This document shows, piece after piece, positions 36,374 through 44,215 of a stretch of 64,000 nt of DNA; the stretch's first letter is position 1, and each line of letters begins with the position of its first letter. The notes beneath the pieces were generated by a model, which worked only from the letters and a program-made list of their open reading frames with translations, was not told the DNA's origin and ran no database searches. A program made the translations under genes and the position numbers. The stretch comes from Magnetospirillum sp. ME-1 (GTDB taxonomy: Bacteria > Pseudomonadota > Alphaproteobacteria > Rhodospirillales > Magnetospirillaceae). The DNA lies in the NCBI RefSeq assembly GCF_002105535.1, contig NZ_CP015848.1:4354985-4418984 (forward strand), written 5' to 3'.

Positions 36374-37411
36374 TTATGTGATGGTCCGGCCGAGATCGAC
36401 GCCGTACTCGGCGATGTGCTTGCGGGCGGTTTCGTAGCCCAGCTCGAACATGCGCTCCATGTTGCTGGTCGACCAGTCCAGCGCGGCCGGCAGCCAGTCG
36501 GGGGGAATGTCGAACTTGATCTTGACCAGTTCCACTTCCTTCTTGGGATGGGCGGCGTTCCATTCCTTCAGGTAGTAGTGCTCGAACAGCATCAGATCCT
36601 TCCGGCACACTTCCACCAGGGGCAGGATCATGGACTGGGAATAGGCCTGGAACAGGTTCTTGGGCCGCTGGATGTATTGCTGGTTGCCGAAGGCGTCCAG
36701 CACCACCAGGGTGCGGATGTCCTCGTCGGTACGCAGCAGGCCGCTGAAATTGTAGGTATCGACCGCGCCGCCTTCCATGAAGTAGATGCCGTCCACCGTG
36801 GTGGCCTCGTAGATGAAGGGATAGCCCAGCGAGGCGGCGAAGGTCTCGAAATTGATCTCGTTCTTGCCGTAGGTGACCACCTTCTGGTCGGCCACCGAAT
36901 AGGCGTTGATGTAGACCTCTTCCTCGTAATCCTTGATCTTGGAGAAGTTGATGAACTGCTCCAGCAGCGGCGCGTGCGAGCACATGCCGCTGGAGAAGAA
37001 GGTGGTGGTGCTGGGCGTGGTGATGGCCCAGATCAGCTGGATCAGGTCGCTGATCAGCTTCTTGCCCTTGGTCATGCCCAGCTGGTCCACGACCTTCTCG
37101 TAATAGGGCAGCTTGGTCAGCAGGTTGCGATAGCCCTCGGCCAGCCGGCTGCCCTTGACGAACACCTTGTAGTTCACCGGGATGAACTTGAAGATGGAAT
37201 CCAAGACGCTGAGATTGATGGAGTTGCGCAAGCTTTCCTGGCGCGTCATGCCGTTGGCCGGCGAAGCGTAAAGCAGCGCCATGCAGCCGCCGCCGCCCGC
37301 CCCGGAAATCACGTCGAACTTCACGCCGGCTTCCTCGAACGCCAGCATGGCCCCCGTCATCAATGTGCAGTTGGGCGCTCCGCCGCCCAACACCAACGCC
37401 ATTTTCGCCAT
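36374..37411 (-). CDS. Patatin-like protein lacking the catalytic serine
   Basis: A 345-residue patatin-fold protein from the ATG at 37411 with GGGAGGA upstream. The glycine loop GGGAPN is present, but the nucleophile elbow reads DVISGAGGGG: the serine of G-x-S-x-G is Gly39. The Asp motif reads EGG (Glu213). The region NFSGLL...QRPKNLFQAY matches the paralog at 28800-29939. Both catalytic positions are altered, so lipase activity is unlikely. Its place between a polyketide synthase and a 2-oxoacid dehydrogenase suggests binding or channelling of acyl intermediates; that is inference. Confidence 0.82.
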   Translation of the reverse strand: MAKMALVLGGGAPNCTLMTGAMLAFEEAGVKFDVISGAGGGGCMALLYASPANGMTRQESLRNSINLSVLDSIFKFIPVNYKVFVKGSRLAEGYRNLLTKLPYYEKVVDQLGMTKGKKLISDLIQLIWAITTPSTTTFFSSGMCSHAPLLEQFINFSKIKDYEEEVYINAYSVADQKVVTYGKNEINFETFAASLGYPFIYEATTVDGIYFMEGGAVDTYNFSGLLRTDEDIRTLVVLDAFGNQQYIQRPKNLFQAYSQSMILPLVEVCRKDLMLFEHYYLKEWNAAHPKKEVELVKIKFDIPPDWLPAALDWSTSNMERMFELGYETARKHIAEYGVDLGRTIT

Positions 37412-37440
37412 CGGTTCCTCCCTGAGTTCACGACTTCCGG

Positions 37441-40400
37441 TCAAGATGCCGGCCGGGACAATTCCCGCGAAATAATTCTCTGAATGAACGACTCATCCTC
37501 AATAATGGAATAGTGAGTACCTTCACGCATGAGAATCTGCAACTGCTTGTTTGTAAATCGCCCCCAGCCCAGGATATCCTCGCGCGAGACGAAGATGTCG
37601 CCGATGGCCACGAAGCAGGTGATGGGCACGTCCAGCGGCCGCCTGCGCCGGTACTCATAGGTGCTGGCCATCTCGAAATCGGCGCGGACCGCCGGCAGCA
37701 TCAGGCGGCGCAGGTCGGGGTCCACCAGCAGATGCTCGCTGGCGGCGATGTCGAAGTGGCGCACGATCTCGGCGAAGATGGGGCCCGGCTGGCGATAGGG
37801 CGGCAGATCGGCGCGATAGCCCGGCATGCGGGCCAGACGCCGCATCAGGCTGGTCTCGAACGAGCCGATGGATTTCAGCCGGTCCGGCGGCCGCGCGCCG
37901 GAACAGAACAGATGCGACGGCTTGATCCCGGCCCGGTCCATCAGCCGGCAGGTGGTCTCGTACAGCGTCAGGCTGCCCAGGCAATGGCCGAAGAAGGCGA
38001 AGGGCAGGTCCAGCTTGCCCGCCATCTCCTCCATCAGCCGGTCCACCCAGCGCCCCAGATCGTGTTCCGGTTCCTCGCCGATGCGGGTGAGCCGTCCGGG
38101 CGGCTCGACGGCGATCACCTCGATTGCCGGATCCATGGCCGCCCCCCAGCCCCGGAAGGTGGCCGAGCCGCCGCCGGCGAAGGGGAAGCAGAACAGGCGG
38201 CTCTGCGGCCTTGGCGGCGAAACGATGTTCACCAGCCAGGACCCGGCGGCAACCGTCTCCGCCGCTGCCTCCGGGGCGGGCGCGCCGGCGGTGTCGGGCC
38301 ACAGATCATCGATCAACTGGTCGATGCTGGGGCCGCGGATCAGGTTGAAGGCGGGAATGCGCAGCCCGATGGCCGCTTCCACCCGGTTGATCAGGGTCAC
38401 CGCCATCAGCGAGTCCAGCCCCACCTCGCGCAGCGGCCGGCTGGCCTCGATGGGCTCGGCGAGCCCCAGGGTGGAGGTCACCAGGCGGCGCAGGAACGCC
38501 GTCAATGCACCTCGCCTGCGCCCGGGATCGTCCGAGGCCAGGCAGGCGCGCAATTCCACGATGTCGGCCGCCGGGCCGGGACCGACGCTCGCCTGGAAAT
38601 GGGCGTAAAGGGCGGGCGGCCGGGCGAACTGGGCCAGGAAGGACGGCCAGTGGATGGGCGCCACCGCCGCCTGGACCAGCCCGCCGTCGAACAGCAGGTC
38701 GAAGGCCTGTCCGCCGCGGTCGGAATCGATGAAGCGCATGCCGCGCGCCTGCCACGCCGCCTGGACCCGCTCGTCCAATCCGCTGGCCATGCCGGATTCG
38801 GCCCATGGCCCCCAATTGACCACCAGGGCCGGAAGCCCCAGGCGATGGCGATGGACGGCCAGGGCGTCGAGACAGGCATTGGCGGCGGTGTAATTGGCTT
38901 GGCCCGCCGAGCCCAGCTGGCTCAGCACCGAGGAGAACAGCACGAAATCGCGAAGGCCGACGTCGCGGCTGAGCTCGTGCAGCCACCACGCGCCGTCCAG
39001 CTTGGGCGCCAGGACGCGGCGGAATTTGGCCCAGTCCAGGGACTCGGCCATGGAATCGTCCACCAGTCCCGCACCGTGATAGATGCCGTTGAGCGGCTGG
39101 CCCAGTTCGGCCACCCGGCGCATCAGGCGCCGCACGTCGGCCTCGACGCCCATGTCGGCCTTGACCACCAGCACCTTGGGGCCGATGGCCTCGATGGCGC
39201 GGATTATGGCGTCGCAATCGGGCGTCTTGCGGCCCTGGCGCCCCACCAGCACCAGCGTCTCGGCCTTGCGGCGCCGCGCCAGCCATTCCGCCACCTTGCG
39301 GCCGATGGCACCCAGGCCGCCGGTGACGACGTAGACGCCCCCTTCGGGCGGCGGGGCGCGTCCGGGGGCCGGCTCGGCCTCGGCCAGCCGCGCCACCATG
39401 CGCGCGGCCCGGCGGAAGGCGAACTGGGTCTCGCCGTCGGGCCGCCGCAGCCGGGCGGCCACCAGCCGGGCCTCGGCCGAACGATCGCCCGCCGCCTCCA
39501 GGTCGATCAGCCCGCCCCACAGGGCCGGCATCTCCACGGCGAGGGAGCGGCCGAAGCCCCACAGCCCCGCCTGCAGCACATCCGCCGCCGGATCACCATC
39601 GGTCACGGCCGCCGCGTTGCGGGTGACCAGCCACAGCCTCGCCCCGCCGGCAAAGCGCTCGCGCTCGGCGGCCAAACCTTGCGCCACCATCAGGGCGCTT
39701 CCCAGTACCCGGGCCTGGGCCGCCTGGTCGGTGGGGTCGGCCCCGGCGTCATCCAGCCCGCCGAGATGGAGCAGTCCGACCATGCTGCCTTTCGCGTCCA
39801 CGGCGACCGAGCGCAGCACGGCCGCCAGGGCCTCGGAGGAATGGGGCATCTCCACCTGCCGGACGGCGGCGCCCTCGGCGTCCAGGGCGGCGGCCAGGGC
39901 CGGGCGGGTGCGATCCCCGTCGCCGCCCAGCAGCAGGAAGACGGAAGGTCCGCTTTCGCTCGCCGCCGAGACTCCGGCGTTTTCCCAGCGCAACTGGTAA
40001 AGCCAGCGTTCATCCTGCTTTTTTTCCGCCGGGCGGAACTGGGCGGGGGGAAGCGGTTTGACCGCCACGCCGTCGAAGCCCATGACCAGCTTGCCGTCCA
40101 GGTCGCGGGCCTCGATGTCGACGATGGTCAGCCCGGCATGGCCGTTGGGAGGGCGCCGCTTCACATGGCACCACAGCTCGCGCGCCGGCGCGGCGGCCAT
40201 GCGGAAGCGCTCGATGGACACCGGCAGGGGCATGGCCGCATCGGCGGGCGGCGGGCGACTGAAATCGCCCAGCGCGTCGATCACCGCCGGATAGAGATGG
40301 AGGCAGGCGTCGAGCAAGGCGGGCGGCGGCCCGTCCACCCCCTCGGACAGGGCCACGCCATCGGGCAGGCGCACGCGGGCCAGAGCCTCGCCCTCGCCGC

Positions 40401-43400
40401 GCCACAGGCTTTCGATGCCCTTGAATGCCGCCCCATGGCCCAGGCCCAGGCTCTTCATGCCGGCGTAATAGGCCGAGGCCTTGAGCGAGGTGGCGCAGCG
40501 CCGCTGAATGCGCTTGGCGTCGAAGCCGTTGCGCCGGGACTGGTCGGGCGCGGCGCGGCGGACGATGCCCTCCATATGGGTGCGCCACGCACCGCTCCCC
40601 TGGTCCTGGCTGGCCAGGGAAAAGCGGGCCTGCTCTGCGTCCTCGGGCTCCAGCAGCAGGCAGGTGGCGCGCTCCTCGTCGTCGGCCAGCACCAGGGCTT
40701 CGCGCTGGGCGAAATCCACCACCTCGAAATCCTCGTCGCCCAGGCTTTGCCGCGCCGCCCCCAAGGCGGCGGCCAGACCGGCGGCGGCGGGGAGCACGAT
40801 GGCATCGTGAACCCGGTGATCGGCCAGCCAGGCAAGCCGGGCACTGCCATAGACCGCGTCGAATTGCTGCGCCGGGAGCGGCGACGGCCGGTGCCGGCCC
40901 ACCAGCCCCGCACCGGCGGAGCGGGTCGGGCGGGGCTCCGCCGCCTCCTGCCAGTACCGCTCGTGCTGAAAGGGATAGGTGGGCAAGGACAGCCGGCGCG
41001 GCTGGAACGGGGCGTTGAACCGCGCCCAGTTCACCGCCACGCCGCGACGGTAGAGCCCCGCCACGCAGCCCAGCAGAGCGCGGCCCTCGTCGTCGCCCTT
41101 GCCCAAGGTGGGCAGCCAGGATTCGTCGCCGTCGGGCACGCCATCGCGGGCCAGGGCGAGCAGGCCGCCGCCCGGCCCGATTTCCACGTATTCGGTGATG
41201 CCCATGGCGGCCAGGGTACCGGCGGCATCGGCGAAGCGCACCGCCTCGCGGGCCTGCCGGCACCAGTATTCGCCGCCGGGCGGTCCGCTCATGGCCAGCC
41301 CGGTCAGGGTCGAGACCCAGGACACGCTCCCCGGCCGCGCCCCGGTTCCTTCGGCGGCGCGGGCCAGCCCGTCCAGGGCCGGGACCATCAGGGCGGAATG
41401 AAAGGCGTGCGACACCGTCAGCCGCCGGGCGGCGACACCGTCCCGGTCGAGAGCGGCCAGGATGCGCTCGACATCCTCGGCCGGTCCCGAGATCACCGTG
41501 TTCCGGAGCCCGTTGACCGCCGCCACGTCGACGCCCACGCCGTCCAGGGCGGCACGTACCGTGGCTTCGTCGGCGAACACCGCCGCCATGGCCCCGCCCT
41601 CGGGCAGCGCCCCCATCAGGCGGCCGCGCTCGGCCACCAGACGCGCCGCCTGATCCAGCGACAGCGCCCCGGCCAGATGGGCGGCGGCGAACTCACCGAT
41701 GGAATGTCCGGCCACCGCCATGGGCCGGATGCCCCAGGCGCCCAGGCAATCGGCCAGGGCCACCTGCACGGCGAACAGCGCCGGCTGGGTGTTCTCGGTG
41801 CGGTGGATGGCGTCCCCGTCCGCGAACAGGATGTCGAGGACCGAGCGCCCGAGATGGTTGCCAAGCGCCGCCGCCACCCGGTCGAGGGATTCGCGGAAGG
41901 CGGGCTCCGCCTCGTAGAGCGCGCGACCCATGCCGGAGAACTGCGAGCCCTGGCCGCTGTAGAGGAAAGCGATCCGCCGGGGCCCCTCGCGCACCCGCTC
42001 GGCCGAATCGGAATTGCAAGCATGCAGCTTGGCCCGCAAATCGGCCACCGAGTCCACGGTCAGCGCCAGACGGTGGGCGTGATGCGCCCGGCCCGCCGCC
42101 AGGGTGTGGCACAGATCCCCCAGATCGGGCGGCACATCGCCGTCCAGCACCGATCGGTGACGGGCGATCAGGGCGTCCAGCGCCGGGGCATTCCGGGCCG
42201 ACAGCAGGAACAGATGGAGCAGCCGCAGGCGGCGGTCGGGCCGCTCGCTGGCGGCGGGGGCCTCCTCCACGGCGATGGCGGCGTTGGTGCCGCCCATGCC
42301 CAGCGCGTTGACCAGGGCCCGGCGGGGCCGGTCCCCGGCCCGCCAGGGCAGCACCGCCGTATTGACGAAGAACGGCGTGGTTTCTAGCTTCAGCAGGGGA
42401 TTGGGCGTCTTGAAATTGACGTTGGGCGGCACCACGCCGTCTTTCAGCATCAGCGCCGTCTTGACCAGCGACACCAGCCCCGAGGCGTTTTCCGCATGCC
42501 CCACATTGGGCTTGGCCGAACCGATGGGGCAGCTCCCCTTTTCCGCGCCGGGGAAGGCGCGCTTCAGGGCCGACACCTCCTTGGGATCGCCCACCGAGGT
42601 GCCGGTGCCGTGGCATTCCACATAGCCGATGGAAGACGGCGCGAAGCCCGCCTGCGCCAGGGCCCTGGACATCACCTCGCTCTGGGCCTCGACGCTGGTC
42701 ACGGTATAGCTGGTCTTGCGGGCGGCGTCGTTGTTGACGCCCGAGCCCCGGATGACGGCGTAGACATGGTCGCCGTCTTCGATGGCCCGGCCCAAATCCT
42801 TCATCAGCACCGCGACCACGCCGGAGCTGAACGCCGTCCCGCCGGCCTCGGCATCGAAGGTGCGGATATGGCCGTCGGGCGAAAAGATCGAGCCCTTGAC
42901 CGCCAGATAGCCGGCGCGGTTGGGCACCCGGATGGTGGCCGCCGCCGCCAGGGCCATGGCGCAGTCGCCATCGCGGATGGCCTTGGCCGCCAGATCGACC
43001 ATCACCAGCGAGGTGGAGCAGGCGGCCTGCACGTTGAGGCTGGGCCCGCTGAGGTCGAGCTTGAAGGAAATGCGGGTGGACGCGTAATCCTTGTCGTTGC
43101 CGAAATGCAGCATGCTGGCCGTCCCGCCGTAACGGGCGTCGGGATAATCGGCCAGGACGTTCATCATGTAGTTGGTCACCACCGTGCCGGTGGTGGCGTA
43201 GACCGCCACGGGGCCATGCCCCCGGCCGGGCGGATAACCGGCATCCTCGAAGGCTTCCCAGGACACCTCCAGCAGATGGCGCTGCTGCGGGTCAAGCAGG
43301 CGGGCCTCGACGGGCGCATAGCCGAAGAATCCGGCGTCGAAGCCGTCATGGCCGTCCAGGACGTAGCCGGCCTTGACGTATTGGGGATCGCGGATCTGTT

Positions 43401-43554
43401 CGGGCGGCACACCCTCGGCCAGCAGCTCGGCATCGGAAAAGCGGGTCAGCGATTCCTTGCCGTCACGGAGATTGTCCCAGAATTGCCGCCAGTCGGACGC
43501 GCCCGGCAGCCGGCACGCAATCCCGATGATGGCGATCCCCCCCGGTTGCGCCAC
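37441..43554 (-). CDS. Type I polyketide synthase KS-AT-DH-KR-ACP-TE
   Basis: A 2037-residue single-module synthase, started at GTG 43554 because GGGGAGGGG lies 7-9 bases upstream; a TTG two codons earlier is too close to it. KS: Cys179 in AACSTSL, His315 in ECHGTGT, His353 in VGHAENASG. AT: Ser618 in GHSIGE and HAFH near 716, indicating malonyl-CoA. DH near 890-1100: His913, but Gly of the HxxxGxxxxP motif is Asp. A psi-KR and KR follow, with TGGLGAIG and Ser/Tyr in SSVLSQLGSAGQANY. ACP: LDSL near Ser1715. TE: nucleophile elbow GHCLGS with Cys1858 for Ser, and a late His in GTHYS. There is no ER or MT. Confidence 0.93.
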   Translation of the reverse strand: MAQPGGIAIIGIACRLPGASDWRQFWDNLRDGKESLTRFSDAELLAEGVPPEQIRDPQYVKAGYVLDGHDGFDAGFFGYAPVEARLLDPQQRHLLEVSWEAFEDAGYPPGRGHGPVAVYATTGTVVTNYMMNVLADYPDARYGGTASMLHFGNDKDYASTRISFKLDLSGPSLNVQAACSTSLVMVDLAAKAIRDGDCAMALAAAATIRVPNRAGYLAVKGSIFSPDGHIRTFDAEAGGTAFSSGVVAVLMKDLGRAIEDGDHVYAVIRGSGVNNDAARKTSYTVTSVEAQSEVMSRALAQAGFAPSSIGYVECHGTGTSVGDPKEVSALKRAFPGAEKGSCPIGSAKPNVGHAENASGLVSLVKTALMLKDGVVPPNVNFKTPNPLLKLETTPFFVNTAVLPWRAGDRPRRALVNALGMGGTNAAIAVEEAPAASERPDRRLRLLHLFLLSARNAPALDALIARHRSVLDGDVPPDLGDLCHTLAAGRAHHAHRLALTVDSVADLRAKLHACNSDSAERVREGPRRIAFLYSGQGSQFSGMGRALYEAEPAFRESLDRVAAALGNHLGRSVLDILFADGDAIHRTENTQPALFAVQVALADCLGAWGIRPMAVAGHSIGEFAAAHLAGALSLDQAARLVAERGRLMGALPEGGAMAAVFADEATVRAALDGVGVDVAAVNGLRNTVISGPAEDVERILAALDRDGVAARRLTVSHAFHSALMVPALDGLARAAEGTGARPGSVSWVSTLTGLAMSGPPGGEYWCRQAREAVRFADAAGTLAAMGITEYVEIGPGGGLLALARDGVPDGDESWLPTLGKGDDEGRALLGCVAGLYRRGVAVNWARFNAPFQPRRLSLPTYPFQHERYWQEAAEPRPTRSAGAGLVGRHRPSPLPAQQFDAVYGSARLAWLADHRVHDAIVLPAAAGLAAALGAARQSLGDEDFEVVDFAQREALVLADDEERATCLLLEPEDAEQARFSLASQDQGSGAWRTHMEGIVRRAAPDQSRRNGFDAKRIQRRCATSLKASAYYAGMKSLGLGHGAAFKGIESLWRGEGEALARVRLPDGVALSEGVDGPPPALLDACLHLYPAVIDALGDFSRPPPADAAMPLPVSIERFRMAAAPARELWCHVKRRPPNGHAGLTIVDIEARDLDGKLVMGFDGVAVKPLPPAQFRPAEKKQDERWLYQLRWENAGVSAASESGPSVFLLLGGDGDRTRPALAAALDAEGAAVRQVEMPHSSEALAAVLRSVAVDAKGSMVGLLHLGGLDDAGADPTDQAAQARVLGSALMVAQGLAAERERFAGGARLWLVTRNAAAVTDGDPAADVLQAGLWGFGRSLAVEMPALWGGLIDLEAAGDRSAEARLVAARLRRPDGETQFAFRRAARMVARLAEAEPAPGRAPPPEGGVYVVTGGLGAIGRKVAEWLARRRKAETLVLVGRQGRKTPDCDAIIRAIEAIGPKVLVVKADMGVEADVRRLMRRVAELGQPLNGIYHGAGLVDDSMAESLDWAKFRRVLAPKLDGAWWLHELSRDVGLRDFVLFSSVLSQLGSAGQANYTAANACLDALAVHRHRLGLPALVVNWGPWAESGMASGLDERVQAAWQARGMRFIDSDRGGQAFDLLFDGGLVQAAVAPIHWPSFLAQFARPPALYAHFQASVGPGPAADIVELRACLASDDPGRRRGALTAFLRRLVTSTLGLAEPIEASRPLREVGLDSLMAVTLINRVEAAIGLRIPAFNLIRGPSIDQLIDDLWPDTAGAPAPEAAAETVAAGSWLVNIVSPPRPQSRLFCFPFAGGGSATFRGWGAAMDPAIEVIAVEPPGRLTRIGEEPEHDLGRWVDRLMEEMAGKLDLPFAFFGHCLGSLTLYETTCRLMDRAGIKPSHLFCSGARPPDRLKSIGSFETSLMRRLARMPGYRADLPPYRQPGPIFAEIVRHFDIAASEHLLVDPDLRRLMLPAVRADFEMASTYEYRRRRPLDVPITCFVAIGDIFVSREDILGWGRFTNKQLQILMREGTHYSIIEDESFIQRIISRELSRPAS

Positions 43555-43590
43555 GGCCAAACCCCTCCCCTTTTGCGTTTTGTCCGGGCG

Positions 43591-43956
43591 TTACCAGTCG
43601 TCCCCGTCATCGGCATCGTCGCCGTGGGACTCGCCCTCGCTGAAATCCATCAGACGTTCCAGGGTGCGCTCCATGAAATCCTGCATGGAGGCCAGGTAAT
43701 CGATCCAGATCTCGATCATCAGCATGACGATCTTAAGCTGGAAGCCCACCATCCGGCCGCCGGGATTGCCGCCGCCCATGGCCATCAGCAAGGGCAGCAT
43801 CTGCATGAACGACCCCATCTGGAACGGCATTTCACGACCGGCGCCACCACCGCCCCGCCGTTCGCGCCGCCCTCCGCGATCTCCACTTTTGCGTGCTTTC
43901 CTCTCCTCATTATCGCGCCCAAGGCATGTGTCTTCAGGCCTGTCGTTATCTCGCAT
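43591..43956 (-). CDS. Small charged-hydrophobic protein upstream of the PKS
   Basis: A 121-residue protein from the ATG at 43956; a GTG three codons earlier is possible. The N-terminal third is Arg/Asp/Gly-rich and probably disordered (GGRRERRGGGGAGRE). The centre is Met- and Leu-rich and helical (MGSFMQMLPLLMAMGGG, LKIVMLMIEIWIDYLASMQ), like a short phasin or membrane-associating helix. The tail is acidic (DDADDGDDW). It is 36 bases before the PKS start on the same strand, so it is part of the operon. I do not recognise a family. Confidence 0.72.
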   Translation of the reverse strand: MRDNDRPEDTCLGRDNEERKARKSGDRGGRRERRGGGGAGREMPFQMGSFMQMLPLLMAMGGGNPGGRMVGFQLKIVMLMIEIWIDYLASMQDFMERTLERLMDFSEGESHGDDADDGDDW

Positions 43957-44215
43957 ATTCCCCACCCGTCATCTTAGCCTCGATTAAGGAGCCAATGGCA
44001 CCGATTACGCCTTATTACGAGCCGAGGCAAACAATTTTCCATGCCCCCCTGCCGCCAAGGGATGAATCCCCCGTCCCCCACAGACACGACGACCATGCCT
44101 TCTGTTTCCGGCATGATACAGATTATGGAAATACGCGGTTGAAAGCGTAGTTCGGCTCAGTAAGATTGCAGGCGGTCGTTTTCCTGACTGTCGGAGCGAC
44201 TGAACCACGAGCAAG
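43957..44215. promoter_or_regulatory. Divergent promoter region of the PKS operon and the giant signalling gene
   Basis: About 260 bases between divergent genes. It should hold both promoters. No clear sigma-70 or sigma-54 pattern or operator palindrome was found by eye. Confidence 0.4.

Noticed and set aside
36360-36983. Upstream extension of the fused E1 gene in the same frame
   Set aside because: It runs through the patatin-like gene in another frame; the ATG at 36359 has a ribosome site and begins the conserved E1 alpha region.
37513-42387. Very long open frame antisense to the PKS
   Set aside because: A frequent effect of GC-rich coding DNA; it lacks domain motifs, while the minus strand encodes clear KS, AT, KR, ACP and TE signatures.
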